A DNA stretch of 64,000 nucleotides, from contig CAVZID010000012.1 in NCBI GenBank assembly GCA_963775245.1, positions 310,001 to 374,000 on the forward strand. The letters are read 5' to 3'. Numbering within the stretch: position 1 is the first letter of the stretch; the number at the start of each line of letters is the position of its first letter. Under the pieces are notes generated by a model. That model worked only from the letters and a program-made list of their open reading frames with translations. It had not been told where the DNA came from and ran no database searches. A program made the position numbers and the translations under genes. The DNA is from CAVSWT01 sp963775245. GTDB lineage: Bacteria; Bacteroidota; Ignavibacteria; Ignavibacteriales; Ignavibacteriaceae. Shown one piece after another: positions 26,801 to 36,387 of the stretch.

Positions 26801-27721
26801 ATGAAAAAATATTTAGGCGAAAGTGCACTACTTCTTAACACTATAATTTGGGGCGGAACATTTGTTATAATTAAATCCGCTTTGAATGACTCATCGCCAA
26901 TGCTTTTTCTTGGAGTCCGTTTTCTAATTGCTTTTATAATTTTATCACCTTTTATTCCCAAAATACTTAAAGGCGTCAGTAAAAAAACATTATTGGGCGG
27001 AGCTCTTTTAGGTTTTCTTTTCTTTCTTGGTTTTGCAGCTCAGACTGTTGGACTAAAATATACTTCTGCCACTAAGTCTGGTTTTATCTCAGGTACATTT
27101 GTAGTCTTCATTCCTTTCCTGCAATTTATTATTGAAAAAAAAGTTCCTTCAAAAATGAATTTACTGGGAGTGCTTTTTGTTTTTATAGGATTAATCTTTC
27201 TCTCAAGCAAAGGCTCTAACTTTTTAGATATTTTTTCTGAAATCGGAACTAATTTTAACGTTGGTGATTTTTTAACATTACTCTGCTCAATTATTTTTGC
27301 TATGTACATGGTTTATCTTGATAAGATAACCAGGGAAAATCCGTTTATGCCTTTAGTCATTCTACAAATTTTTGTAACTGGATTAAGTGCTCTATTAGTT
27401 TCAGCCTTTAGTTTTACATTCAATATTGAGCAGATTCATTTTAATTTAACTTCAAATTTAATTTTTGCATTATTATATACTTCAATACTTGCAACTGTTT
27501 TAACAACCACACTGCAGACCAAATTTCAAAAAGTCGTTACGCCTACTAAAGCCGGAATTATTTTATCACTTGAACCAATTTTTGCTGCGCTTGCTGCATT
27601 TTTTATTTTAGGTGAAAAAGTTTCTAACTTTGGGTTTATAGGCTGTATTCTTATATTTACAGGGCTTTTAGTAACCGAAATTTTAGAAAAAAGATTAAAG
27701 AAAAATCATGAGCAGCGCTGA
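26801..27721 (+). CDS. DMT superfamily (EamA) transporter
   Basis: A 306-aa inner-membrane protein with ten predicted helices in two EamA repeats. The opening LLNTIIWGGTFVIIKSALND and the second-repeat SILATVLTTTLQTKFQK...ILSLEPIFAALAAFF are typical of drug/metabolite transporters. The substrate is unknown. Its 3' end overlaps the acylphosphatase start by 14 bases. Confidence 0.9.
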   Translation: MKKYLGESALLLNTIIWGGTFVIIKSALNDSSPMLFLGVRFLIAFIILSPFIPKILKGVSKKTLLGGALLGFLFFLGFAAQTVGLKYTSATKSGFISGTFVVFIPFLQFIIEKKVPSKMNLLGVLFVFIGLIFLSSKGSNFLDIFSEIGTNFNVGDFLTLLCSIIFAMYMVYLDKITRENPFMPLVILQIFVTGLSALLVSAFSFTFNIEQIHFNLTSNLIFALLYTSILATVLTTTLQTKFQKVVTPTKAGIILSLEPIFAALAAFFILGEKVSNFGFIGCILIFTGLLVTEILEKRLKKNHEQR

Positions 27722-27992
27722 AGCACGTGCGGAAATAATTGCTAATGGTTTGGTGCAGGGTGTCGGTTTCCGTTATTATGTTATTCGGCATGCTGAGGCT
27801 TTGAATTTAAAAGGCTTTACAAAAAACCTTTATACCGGAGAAGTGCAGACAGTTGTTGAAGGGCCAAAAGCAATGATTGAAGATTTGTTTCTGAAGATAA
27901 AAGTCGGCCCTTCACACGCCTCTGTAAATAGCTGTAAAATTTATTGGGATGAATTTAAAAATGAATTTAATTCTTTTGAGGTAAGATATTGA
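27708..27992 (+). CDS. Acylphosphatase
   Basis: A 94-aa enzyme that hydrolyses carboxyl-phosphate bonds such as acetyl phosphate or carbamoyl phosphate. The signature GLVQGVGFRYYVIRHA contains the catalytic arginine, and KGFTKNLYTGEVQTVVEG contains the catalytic asparagine. It overlaps eamA upstream and ends in TTGA, where the TTG is the ispF start. Confidence 0.94.
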   Translation: MSSAEARAEIIANGLVQGVGFRYYVIRHAEALNLKGFTKNLYTGEVQTVVEGPKAMIEDLFLKIKVGPSHASVNSCKIYWDEFKNEFNSFEVRY

Positions 27993-28474
27993 ATAATTAC
28001 AGAACCGGGATCGGATTCGATGTACATGCTTTTGCTGAAGGCAGAAAATTAATTATTGGCGGTGTTAATATTCCTTTTGGAAAAGGTTTGCTTGGACATT
28101 CCGATGCTGACGTTTTGTTACATGCTATTTGTGATGCGATGTTAGGAGCTTTAGCTTTAGGCGATATTGGAAAACACTTTCCGGACACTGACCCAAAATA
28201 TAAAGATGCTGACAGCATAGAATTATTAAAAAATGTATTCTCATTAATTAAAAGTAAAAATTATATCATAGGAAATGTTGATGCTGTAGTGGCAATGCAA
28301 AAGCCAAAACTTTTACCTTATATTGATGAAATTAGAAAAAATATTTCAGGTGCTTTGGAATCTTCGATTGACCAAATTTCTATTAAAGCAACCACCACAG
28401 AAAAGTTAGGTTTCGTAGGAAGGGAAGAAGGAGTATCTTCCATGGCAACAGTTCTGCTGGTAAAAAATAATTAG
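27989..28474 (+). CDS. ispF: 2-C-methyl-D-erythritol 2,4-cyclodiphosphate synthase
   Basis: The fifth step of the MEP isoprenoid pathway. Metal ligands lie in GIGFDVHAF and GHSDADVLLHAICDAMLGA, and the nucleotide-binding KATTTEKLGFVGREEG closes the protein. The start is a TTG overlapping the acylphosphatase stop (TTGA), so translation is probably coupled. Other MEP genes are not in this window. Confidence 0.96.
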   Translation: MNNYRTGIGFDVHAFAEGRKLIIGGVNIPFGKGLLGHSDADVLLHAICDAMLGALALGDIGKHFPDTDPKYKDADSIELLKNVFSLIKSKNYIIGNVDAVVAMQKPKLLPYIDEIRKNISGALESSIDQISIKATTTEKLGFVGREEGVSSMATVLLVKNN

Positions 28475-28475
28475 T

Positions 28476-29087
28476 ATGGTTGAAGATATTCTAAAATACA
28501 TATCCGAGCTAACTCCATTCTGGATTTATGTTGCCCTATTTTTTTTCTCATTTATTGAAAATGTTTTCCCGCCATCTCCTAGTGACCTAGTTGTTGTTAT
28601 CGGTGGTTCTTTAATTACGGAAAGTACAATTCATTTTATTCCAACTTTGCTTTTAACAACAATCGGCAGTGTAATCGGTTTTATGACTTTGTTTTTTATC
28701 GGAAGTCAATTAGACAAAAAGGTAGTACATGCAGGTAAAATTAAGTTCATTTCAATCGAGTCTGTTAACAAAGTTGAAAGCTGGTTTTTGAAATATGGTT
28801 ATTATATTATTTTGTTCAATCGTTTTTTACCGGGAACACGTTCTGTAATTTCTTTCTTTGCAGGTTTAAGTAAACTTGATATCAAAAGGACAGCTATACT
28901 TTCTGCCATAAGCGCTATTGTATGGAATGCAATCATAATTTATCTTGGAATGATATTCGGGTATAATATAAAAAAAGTTGATGCTTTGATTTCGTCATAT
29001 AACAATATTGCGATTATAATATCAGTCGTTATTGTTTTGTTTTTTGTAATTAGATTTTTTATTCAGAAGAAAAAGAAAACAAGTTGA
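28476..29087 (+). CDS. DedA family membrane protein
   Basis: A 203-aa inner-membrane protein of the DedA/SNARE-associated family, implicated in undecaprenyl-phosphate or phospholipid flipping. Signatures are FIENVFPPSPSDLVVVIGGSL near the N-terminus and RFLPGTRSVISFFAGL in the re-entrant region. It begins right after ispF and ends in a TTGA overlap with lnt. Confidence 0.92.
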   Translation: MVEDILKYISELTPFWIYVALFFFSFIENVFPPSPSDLVVVIGGSLITESTIHFIPTLLLTTIGSVIGFMTLFFIGSQLDKKVVHAGKIKFISIESVNKVESWFLKYGYYIILFNRFLPGTRSVISFFAGLSKLDIKRTAILSAISAIVWNAIIIYLGMIFGYNIKKVDALISSYNNIAIIISVVIVLFFVIRFFIQKKKKTS

Positions 29088-30760
29088 AATTTTCCTTTAG
29101 ACATAGAATTCCATTAACCCCCGAACAGAAAATAATTCAAAGAAAAGAAAGGTTTCTACTTGCTGCAAGCGGAATTTTATTGGGTCTTGCATTTCCTCCG
29201 GTCCCTTTTCCATTTACATTATTAATGCTGGTTGCATTAATCCCTTACTTTCAAGTTATTGAAACAAAAAATGGTCTGGGTGAAATAAACCGTGCAACTT
29301 ATTTTGCATTCTGGTTTTTTAATTTAGTGACTCTTTATTGGGTGGGGAGCTGGCAGCCCACCGCAGACCCTTTTTTGATGATATCAGGTGTTGTTTTAGT
29401 TTTCTTTAATCCTATCTTATTTTTAATTCCTTCCACCCTCTATTACTTTTCAAAAAAGATTTTGCCTTATCCATCTGTAATATTTTTATTCCCGTTCTTC
29501 TGGGTTACTTATGAATATGTGTATATGCTTACAGATGCAAGTTTTCCCTGGCTTACATTAGGCAGCGGAATGGCTCACTTTTTATCTTTTATTCAGATTG
29601 CCGATATTATCGGTGCGGTAGGATTATCTTTTGCAGCGATATTAATTAATATTCTTTTATACAGAAGCTGGAAGAAATTTAAAGATAATAAAAAAATATT
29701 CTCTCTTGAATTGGTGAGCTTCTTAATTTTAATTTGCTTTATTCTTATTTACGGAAATTTCAAATTATACAATTATAAATTATCTAAAGAGAAAGTCAGG
29801 CTTGGACTGATTCAACCAAACCTTAACCCATGGGAAAAATGGCAAAGCGGTGACATTAATCAATTAACAAATATGTACTTTAATCTTTCACAAAAAGCAA
29901 TTGATAAAGGTGCAGAATTAATTATTTGGCCGGAAACTGCATTGCCTGTTTTTATTAAAGGTGCAAGGTATCATTCCACTTTAAGTTCACTTTACGATTT
30001 TGTTGATAAAAATAATATAAGTTTGTTAACCGGCATTCCCGATATTGTTTATTATGAAAAAGGCCAGAAGATGCCTTCAGATGTGAAATATAGTGAGCTT
30101 GGAAAATTTTATTACACAACTTATAACGGTGTATATATGTTTAATCCGGGGACAAAACATATCCAGCGTTATGGTAAAATGAAATTAGTTCCATTTGGTG
30201 AACGTGTCCCTTTTGTTGATCAGCTTCCGTTTCTTGGTGATTTAATAAAATGGGGAGTTGGAATAACAGGCTGGAATGTAGGCAAAGATACAGTTGTTTT
30301 TAAAATGAAGTTGAGAAGGAAATATGAATTGAGAGAAGATGATACATTAAGAATTAATGCTTTAGTTTGTTACGAATCAATCTATCCATATTTTGTATCT
30401 GAATTTGTAAGAAGAGGTGCCGATTTAATCTCTGTAGTTACAAACGATAGCTGGTATGGAAATTTAAGCGGGCCTTATCAGCATAAAGAAATTGCTGTAC
30501 TGCGTGCAGTAGAAAATAGGAAATCGGTTGTGCGTGCTGCTAATGGTGGTATAAGCTGCATTATAGATCCTTTGGGAAGAACCATAACTCAAACTAAAAT
30601 GTTGACTAAAGATTACATTGTCGGCGATGTTATTATTCAGAAAGATGAAACTTTCTTTACAAAAAATCCTTATATAGTTCCCGTAATTAGCTGCATAATT
30701 TCCGTCTGGATTGCCGGAATGTTTTTCATTAAAAAATTAAAAGTAAAATTTAAAGTTTAA
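29084..30760 (+). CDS. lnt: Apolipoprotein N-acyltransferase
   Basis: Adds the third acyl chain to lipoproteins at the inner membrane. About seven N-terminal membrane helices precede a periplasmic nitrilase domain. The catalytic triad is visible: Glu284 in WPETALPVF, Lys367 in KMKLVPFGERVPF, and Cys429 in ALVCYESIYPYF. The start is a TTG overlapping the dedA stop. At 558 aa it is a little longer than the usual 500-540. It pairs functionally with lgt at 54240. Confidence 0.96.
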   Translation: MKFSFRHRIPLTPEQKIIQRKERFLLAASGILLGLAFPPVPFPFTLLMLVALIPYFQVIETKNGLGEINRATYFAFWFFNLVTLYWVGSWQPTADPFLMISGVVLVFFNPILFLIPSTLYYFSKKILPYPSVIFLFPFFWVTYEYVYMLTDASFPWLTLGSGMAHFLSFIQIADIIGAVGLSFAAILINILLYRSWKKFKDNKKIFSLELVSFLILICFILIYGNFKLYNYKLSKEKVRLGLIQPNLNPWEKWQSGDINQLTNMYFNLSQKAIDKGAELIIWPETALPVFIKGARYHSTLSSLYDFVDKNNISLLTGIPDIVYYEKGQKMPSDVKYSELGKFYYTTYNGVYMFNPGTKHIQRYGKMKLVPFGERVPFVDQLPFLGDLIKWGVGITGWNVGKDTVVFKMKLRRKYELREDDTLRINALVCYESIYPYFVSEFVRRGADLISVVTNDSWYGNLSGPYQHKEIAVLRAVENRKSVVRAANGGISCIIDPLGRTITQTKMLTKDYIVGDVIIQKDETFFTKNPYIVPVISCIISVWIAGMFFIKKLKVKFKV

Positions 30761-30780
30761 ATTTATTTGGTGTAACTGCT

Positions 30781-31812
30781 ATGAATAAAAAAATTGATTT
30801 AAGAAGTGATACTGTAACAAAGCCTTCGCAGGAAATGCGGAAAGCAATGTATGAAGCTGAAGTTGGTGATGATGTCTTTAGAGAAGACCCGACTGTGAAA
30901 AAATTAGAAGAATACGCAGCAGATCTTTTAGGCAAAGAAGCCGCATTGTTTGTGAGCAGCGGAGTAATGGGAAATCAAATTTGTTTAAATGTTTTAACCA
31001 ATCCTGGTGATGAAGTTATTTGTGAAAGAGATGCTCACATTTTTAATTATGAATCAGGTTCGCCTGCAGCTATTAGCGGCATACAGCTTTTGCCTGTTGA
31101 TGGAGTTAAAGGAGTTATGTCTGCTGTTGATGTTGAAAAGTATATTCGCCCCACCAGTGCTTATTATATGCCTCGTTCAAAAGTAATTGCGGTGGAAAAT
31201 ACACACAACCGGGCAAGTGGTGCAATTCAGCCGTTGGATAAAATTATTGAGCTAAAAGAAGTAGCAAAAAAATATAACTTATTTTATCATCTTGATGGTG
31301 CGAGAATATGGAATGCTTCTATTGAAACAGGTATACCTGTAAAAGAATATGCCTCACATTTTAATACAATTTCATGCTGTCTTTCAAAAGGATTGGGAGC
31401 GCCGGTTGGTTCTATTATTGCTGGCAGTAAAGAATTTATTCAAGAAGCATTTCGTGTTAGAAAAGCCTGGGGCGGCGGAATGAGGCAGGTTGGTATTTTA
31501 GCTGCGGCAGGATTATATGCTCTGCAAAATAATTTTGAAAGATTAAAAGAAGATCATCAGAAGGCTAAGTTGCTTGGTGAAGCATTAAATGAAATTAAAA
31601 ATATTGAAATTGATTTAAGTGCTGTTCAAACAAATATTTTAATTTTTAACCCGTTAAAAATTAGTGTTGATGATGCAATTGAAAAATGTAAAAACAAAGG
31701 CTTGATGATTTCTGTTGGCAAAGTCGATTCAATTAGAGCGGTCACACATTTGGATGTCAGCTCGAATGATGTCAATACAGCAATAAAAATATTTAAAGAG
31801 GTATTTGAGTGA
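30781..31812 (+). CDS. ltaE: Low-specificity L-threonine aldolase
   Basis: A PLP-dependent enzyme that cleaves threonine or allo-threonine to glycine and acetaldehyde. Motifs are IDLRSDTVTKPSQEM at the start, HLDGARIWNAS, and the PLP lysine in CCLSKGLGAPVGS. The length of 343 aa is normal. It ends the gene run that began with era and is followed by a palindromic repeat. Confidence 0.94.
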   Translation: MNKKIDLRSDTVTKPSQEMRKAMYEAEVGDDVFREDPTVKKLEEYAADLLGKEAALFVSSGVMGNQICLNVLTNPGDEVICERDAHIFNYESGSPAAISGIQLLPVDGVKGVMSAVDVEKYIRPTSAYYMPRSKVIAVENTHNRASGAIQPLDKIIELKEVAKKYNLFYHLDGARIWNASIETGIPVKEYASHFNTISCCLSKGLGAPVGSIIAGSKEFIQEAFRVRKAWGGGMRQVGILAAAGLYALQNNFERLKEDHQKAKLLGEALNEIKNIEIDLSAVQTNILIFNPLKISVDDAIEKCKNKGLMISVGKVDSIRAVTHLDVSSNDVNTAIKIFKEVFE

Positions 31813-31825
31813 ATTCGTATATGGT

Positions 31826-31902
31826 TGTCATTTCGAACGAGTCTTCGAGTGAGAAATCTATTATTAATTTTGAAAAGATTTCTCCCTCTGGTCGAAATGA
31901 CA
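31826..31902. repeat. GTCATTTCGA palindromic element, copy 2
   Basis: A 77-bp element bounded by TGTCATTTCGA and TCGAAATGACA with internal GAGAAATCT / AGATTTCTC, almost identical at both arms to the copies at 8855 and 42255. The central loop sequence differs. Confidence 0.88.
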
Positions 31903-31934
31903 TCTTAGTTATTATTTAAATAATTTATAAATAG

Positions 31935-32387
31935 ATGGAAGTAAAAGACTTCAAACATAAAATAAATGTAACTGTAAGATTTAACGAAGTGGATATGCTT
32001 GGTGTGTGCAACAATGCTGTTTATCTTAGTTACTTTGAAGATGCGAGACTGCAATACATTAAGCAATTAGGCTTAATGCCTGAAAAAGGAATTTTTTCAG
32101 ACGGGAGACTTTTTTTTATTGTAAGAAATGAATTGAATTACAAAGGCTTTGCACATTATGATGACGAACTTGAAGTATACTCAAAAATATCATTTATAAA
32201 AAATAGCAGTTTCGGTTTTGATCATTTAATTGTAAATTCACAAACAAAAAATATAATTGTTGAAGGATCCGGTGTTATTGTTCATGTTGATCCGGCTACA
32301 AGGCAATCAACAAATCTTCCTGATGAGTTTTATTTTAAAGTGAAACAATATGAAGGAGGAGTGAAAATACTTAAAGAAGGGGAGTAA
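31935..32387 (+). CDS. Acyl-CoA thioesterase (4HBT hotdog fold)
   Basis: A 150-aa hotdog-fold thioesterase of the 4-hydroxybenzoyl-CoA thioesterase class. The active-site pattern VRFNEVDMLGVCNNAVYLSYFEDARLQ is recognisable, with asparagine-rich wording where many relatives have HVNN. It would hydrolyse a small acyl-CoA; the substrate is unknown. It begins 32 bases after a palindromic repeat and precedes the exonuclease by 26 bases. Confidence 0.87.
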   Translation: MEVKDFKHKINVTVRFNEVDMLGVCNNAVYLSYFEDARLQYIKQLGLMPEKGIFSDGRLFFIVRNELNYKGFAHYDDELEVYSKISFIKNSSFGFDHLIVNSQTKNIIVEGSGVIVHVDPATRQSTNLPDEFYFKVKQYEGGVKILKEGE

Positions 32388-32413
32388 TATTTCAAATTAA
32401 AAGGGAGTCCAAA

Positions 32414-33103
32414 ATGCGAAGAATTATTTTCGACATTGAAACCAGCAGCTATCCATTCGAATCGCTTGCAGAAAGCCAGCAGGAATATCTTCTAAGATTC
32501 GCTGAAAAAGAACATGACGAAGATATTAAAAATCAAAAGAAGGATGATGCGATAAGATATTTGAGTTTGTATCCTTATACGGCTAAAGTCGTTGCAATCG
32601 GAATTTATGATGTTGAAAAAGAAAAATCTTTTGTTTATTTCGAAGATGAGAAAAAAGAAGAATGGGCAGTTGAAGAAAAAAATATTCATTATAAAGGCCT
32701 AAGTGAAATTGAAATGATAGAATCTTTCTGGCGAATAGTTGATGTAACGGACCAGGTAATTACTTTTAACGGAAGAAATTTTGACATTCCATTTATGATG
32801 ATGAGATCAGCAATCAATAAAATTAAACCTACCAAAAATTTATTTAAAAACAGATTTGATACTTCGACCCATATTGACCTTCTTGAGCAATTCACTTTTT
32901 ATGCTACTACAAGAAAATTTAATCTGGATTTTTACTGTCATGCTTTTGGAATTAAGTCTCCAAAGAGTCATGAAGTTTCCGGTATGGAAGTTAAGAATTT
33001 ATATGAAGCTGGAAGAATTAAAGATATAGCAGTTTATTGCGGCGAAGATATAAACGCAACTTACCAGTTATATAAAATTTGGAATGAGTTTTTGAATATA
33101 TAG
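32414..33103 (+). CDS. Predicted 3'-5' exonuclease (PolB-like RNase H fold)
   Basis: A 229-aa DEDD-type nuclease related to the proofreading domain of B-family polymerases. Exo I is IIFDIETSSYP, Exo II is ITFNGRNFDIPFMMMRS with HIDLLEQF, and Exo III is VYCGEDINATYQLYKIW. The acidic metal ligands appear intact. Its cellular substrate is unknown. AAGGGAGTCCAAAATG is a good ribosome-binding site. Confidence 0.87.
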   Translation: MRRIIFDIETSSYPFESLAESQQEYLLRFAEKEHDEDIKNQKKDDAIRYLSLYPYTAKVVAIGIYDVEKEKSFVYFEDEKKEEWAVEEKNIHYKGLSEIEMIESFWRIVDVTDQVITFNGRNFDIPFMMMRSAINKIKPTKNLFKNRFDTSTHIDLLEQFTFYATTRKFNLDFYCHAFGIKSPKSHEVSGMEVKNLYEAGRIKDIAVYCGEDINATYQLYKIWNEFLNI

Positions 33104-33122
33104 GGATATTTAAAATTTAACT

Positions 33123-33332
33123 TCATTCCTTTCGGATTCTATTTAACGAAACAACATTCTGCAAAGAAATCATCAAACTTGTAACAAATGTGATGGCTAT
33201 TCCCAGAGTAATAAAAAGTGAATCATCATTATAAAAACCAATAGTCATTGATATTACGCCAAACAATAAAATAAAAGCTAAAATCAATATGTGGGTTCTG
33301 ACCGGTTTTTTATGTGTGATTTTTATTTCCAT
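33123..33332 (-). CDS. Small two-helix membrane protein, hypothetical
   Basis: A 69-aa protein with a basic N-terminus (MEIKITHKKPVRTH) and two membrane segments (about 15-32 and 39-58). It sits 20 bases upstream of the GH97 gene's 3' end on the same strand, which limits it to a separate short reading frame downstream of GH97. The composition looks like a real membrane protein, but no family was recognised. Confidence 0.5.
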   Translation of the reverse strand: MEIKITHKKPVRTHILILAFILLFGVISMTIGFYNDDSLFITLGIAITFVTSLMISLQNVVSLNRIRKE

Positions 33333-33352
33333 AATTTTAATCCACTTTTTTG

Positions 33353-35344
33353 TTATTTAGCTTTATAAATTCTTGCTGCCCAGCCGCCGGCAGGTGCAAG
33401 ATTAATATTTAGCTTTGTATCTTTTGTAATTTGGGTTGTACTTTTCTTATAATCATTCCCGTATCTATCTGAATTCACTCCATCTTGATAAATATCAATT
33501 GAATATTCACCTGAACTTAAAAAAGAAAAATCAATCGTGAATTTTTCAGGATTAATTCCTGACATTGCTCCAATGTACCATGTATCTTTGGCCTTTCTTG
33601 CAATTACAACATAATCACTAATTTTAGCATAAAGCACTTTTGTTTCATCCCACACTGTCGGGACTTTACTTAAAAAATTCATGCATTCAGGTTCTTTTAA
33701 ATAGTTTGACGGATTATCTGCAAGCATTTGTAAAGGCGCTTCATAAACTACATACATCGCCAATTGATGGCATCTTGTTCCCATACTCATTGGCCGTTCA
33801 AAGATAGGGCGATAGTTCTGCTTTTGTGCATTGTTCATTGCTCCAGGAGTATAATCCATTGGCCCTGCAGCCATCCTAATAAAAGGAAGGGTAACTTCAT
33901 GGTCAGGGACAAAATCATTTGACCATTTGCAATGTTCCAAACCGCGTACGCCTTCTCTATTTATAACATTTGGATATGCTCTACGTAATCCACTTGGTTT
34001 GTAAGCACCATGAAAATCGACAAGCAATTTTCTTTTTGCAGCTTCTCGTGCAACTTTCCAATAATAATTAACCATCCATTGATCATCTCTCTGCATGAAA
34101 TCTACTTTTACTCCTTCAATACCCCATTTTTGATAAAGGTCAAATGCTTTATCCATTTGCCTTTCCAATCCTTTCCAGGTTACCCATAGAATTAAACCTA
34201 CATTTTTTTCTTTGGCGTAAGAGAGAAGCTTTTCCATATTTATATCGGGATTGACGGAAGTAATATCTTCCTTGAAATCCGGGTTATTAAAATCTAAACC
34301 GTTATTTCCTGACCATCCTTCATCAAGAATAATATAATCGATATTATATTTTGAAGCGAAATCAATATAGTATTTATAAGTCTCAGTATTTATGCCTGAT
34401 TTAAAATCAACTCCATAAACATTTAACGCATTCCACCAGTCCCATGAAACTTTTCCAGGTTTAATCCATGAAGTTTCTTTTAATTGTAATGGTTTTGATA
34501 AAAGATAAACCATTTGATTCATTATCAAATCTGCATCCGTCTGTGCAATCATCATTACTCTCCATGGAAAAGCTCTCGTACCTATAGTATTGGCAATGTA
34601 ATCTGCTCTCTTTATTACTTTAGTATCTTTATCGCGTTCCACTTTTTCATTCAAAATATAATTAGGATGAATACCAGATAAATTATGTTGTTGGTTTATT
34701 TTTAACCATAAGCCTGGATAATCCTCAAGATCTGCTTCAGTAATTAGTACATCTACTCCATTGTGTTTTTTTATTAATGCAGGTAAGCTGCAAAAGCTGT
34801 CGGGCTGTGCTTTACTAAAAGGAAATTTTTCATAAAGCCTTTCGTTATGAGAAATGAAAGTTTCTTCCCTTGGAAAATAAAGAGTATCATCCGGTGAGAA
34901 ATTAAAAGAGGCTTCTTCATTTTTAATCTTTATACTGTCTTTTAGATTTGTTTCAAACCTGTATGCCACACCATTATCATACGCTCTAAAAACAAGGCTG
35001 TAATTCTTTTTAAAGTTTATTTTCAATTCATTATATGAATCAATTATTTTATCACTCTTCACTTTTATTATGGGATAAATTACAGTATCGGCAGTTCTTT
35101 TTTGAACATCCAATTCTTCTGGACTAACTCCCAACATTGTCCCACTCCCAAGCTCTAATGAAATTGAAGAAGGAGAGATAAGTTCATTGCCATTGGAAAA
35201 AATTGAGTAAGTAATTTTATTATCAATGTTAATCCTGATTTCATTTACTTTGTTCGGGGAAAATAAATTATACTCTTTAGCAAATGATAAAGTGGAAATA
35301 AGAAAGATTAGAGATATCACTAAAGTAATGTTTAATTTTTTCAA
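33353..35344 (-). CDS. Glycoside hydrolase family 97 protein (alpha-glucosidase/galactosidase type)
   Basis: A 663-aa exported enzyme with signal peptide KKLNITLVISLIFLISTLSFA. It has the N-terminal beta-sandwich (NEIRINIDNKITYSIFSNG), the TIM barrel (KPGKVSWDWWNALN, YIILDEGWSG, GVKVDFMQRDDQWM, VDFHGAYKPSGLRRAYPN, EGVRGLE) and a C-terminal sandwich. GH97 enzymes release glucose or galactose from alpha-linked glycans in the periplasm; the specificity class cannot be fixed by eye. The start is TTG after GAGGAGG. There is no T9SS tail, so it probably stays periplasmic. Confidence 0.93.
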   Translation of the reverse strand: MKKLNITLVISLIFLISTLSFAKEYNLFSPNKVNEIRINIDNKITYSIFSNGNELISPSSISLELGSGTMLGVSPEELDVQKRTADTVIYPIIKVKSDKIIDSYNELKINFKKNYSLVFRAYDNGVAYRFETNLKDSIKIKNEEASFNFSPDDTLYFPREETFISHNERLYEKFPFSKAQPDSFCSLPALIKKHNGVDVLITEADLEDYPGLWLKINQQHNLSGIHPNYILNEKVERDKDTKVIKRADYIANTIGTRAFPWRVMMIAQTDADLIMNQMVYLLSKPLQLKETSWIKPGKVSWDWWNALNVYGVDFKSGINTETYKYYIDFASKYNIDYIILDEGWSGNNGLDFNNPDFKEDITSVNPDINMEKLLSYAKEKNVGLILWVTWKGLERQMDKAFDLYQKWGIEGVKVDFMQRDDQWMVNYYWKVAREAAKRKLLVDFHGAYKPSGLRRAYPNVINREGVRGLEHCKWSNDFVPDHEVTLPFIRMAAGPMDYTPGAMNNAQKQNYRPIFERPMSMGTRCHQLAMYVVYEAPLQMLADNPSNYLKEPECMNFLSKVPTVWDETKVLYAKISDYVVIARKAKDTWYIGAMSGINPEKFTIDFSFLSSGEYSIDIYQDGVNSDRYGNDYKKSTTQITKDTKLNINLAPAGGWAARIYKAK

Positions 35345-35379
35345 GACTGTTGCCCTCCTCGTTGAATTGGATAGACTAA

Positions 35380-35389
35380 GTTACGTAAC
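35380..35389. promoter_or_regulatory. Palindrome GTTACGTAAC upstream of GH97
   Basis: A perfect 10-bp palindrome 36 bases before the GH97 start codon; a candidate operator only by position and symmetry. Confidence 0.3.
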
Positions 35390-35515
35390 AAATTCTTTTT
35401 ATTCAATTTGAATGATTAAGTATTAAAGATATTATAGTTAATAGAAGTGATGATATTTACGCAATTAACCAGTCATTTAAAAATGGGAGAGAGTTTTTGA
35501 ATTTTTGGAAATTAC

Positions 35516-35980
35516 TTATAACGAAATCTGATTATCAGGCATTTTTTGCATTACAGCTTTTAGCCGCTGCAAATCTTTTCTAATTTGTTTTGTGAGAGAA
35601 TTTTTTAATAGAGGTATTACAAATTTATTTATCTTTTTAGGTTCAACTTTCAAATAATATTGAAACAGAGTTTCTTCTCCATTTCTGCTCACCTCACGTG
35701 AACTGAATATTTTAATTTCATCATCTATATTTTGAAGTGCAATTTTTTTATCCGGCTGAAATTCTTTTACTTCGGCAGGAGAAGAAAATTTTTTACCAAG
35801 AAAACTAATGGTTTCATTTGTCCTAACTCCAACATTTATTTCATTAATAGGAGGAGCGTTAATTTCGTCTACAATTTCTCTCCAAAGTACGTCATTCCTG
35901 TAATTGCTTATGAATAAAAACATTTTATTTGGAGGATATTTTACACTGATGCTTTCTTTAATTTCAATCATTTTGTTCAC
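35516..35980 (-). CDS. SRPBCC/polyketide cyclase-like protein
   Basis: A 154-aa soluble protein with the helix-grip pattern. The start IEIKESISVKYPPNKMFLFISN leads into alternating strands (KKIALQNIDDEIKIFSSREV, EETLFQYYLKVEP) and ends with a long helix (LLKNSLTKQIRKDLQRLKAVM). SRPBCC proteins bind hydrophobic ligands; none can be named. It stands alone between GH97 and purL. Confidence 0.72.
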   Translation of the reverse strand: MNKMIEIKESISVKYPPNKMFLFISNYRNDVLWREIVDEINAPPINEINVGVRTNETISFLGKKFSSPAEVKEFQPDKKIALQNIDDEIKIFSSREVSRNGEETLFQYYLKVEPKKINKFVIPLLKNSLTKQIRKDLQRLKAVMQKMPDNQISL

Positions 35981-36140
35981 TTTTTTTGTGATTTCCCTAT
36001 TAAAATATTTGGCAATCTTAATTACAACATAATTTTTAGAAACAATGATGTATATAGAACAAATGCACTAATTTTAGCTTTATTATAAATACAATTCTTA
36101 AAAGATATTTGTCAGTTATTCTTATATAGACAAATATTGT

Positions 36141-36229
36141 CATCTTTCGAAAAGCCTGCCTTTGCCGAAGCTTTGCGCAGGCTGGTTCAACATTACAGTG
36201 TCAATCCAAGCATGTCGAAGACTGAAGTT
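36141..36229. repeat. Probable dispersed palindromic element with AGCCTGC / GCAGGCT
   Basis: AGCCTGC (36153-36159) pairs with GCAGGCT (36177-36183). The surrounding G+C-rich stretch CTTTGCCGAAGCTTTGCGC and CATGTCGAAGACTGAAG stand out in an AT-rich 407-base spacer. Only one copy is in the window, so repeat status is inferred. Otherwise 35981-36387 holds only the purL promoter region. Confidence 0.4.
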
Positions 36230-36334
36230 ATTTTTGATTATTAAATTTCTTCAGAAGCCGTCTCAATCATTAAATCAAATTAAAACACACCATAAATATT
36301 AGTGCTGCTTTTTTAATAGCATGAAGTAAAGTAT

Positions 36335-36342
36335 TATATTTG
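36335..36342 (+). promoter_or_regulatory. Candidate -7 element (TATATTTG) before purL
   Basis: A TAnnTTTG match 45 bases before the purL start codon. Confidence 0.45.
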
Positions 36343-36387
36343 TATCACCAATTTTTCTAATAATTAAATCGAAATGGAATCCCATTA

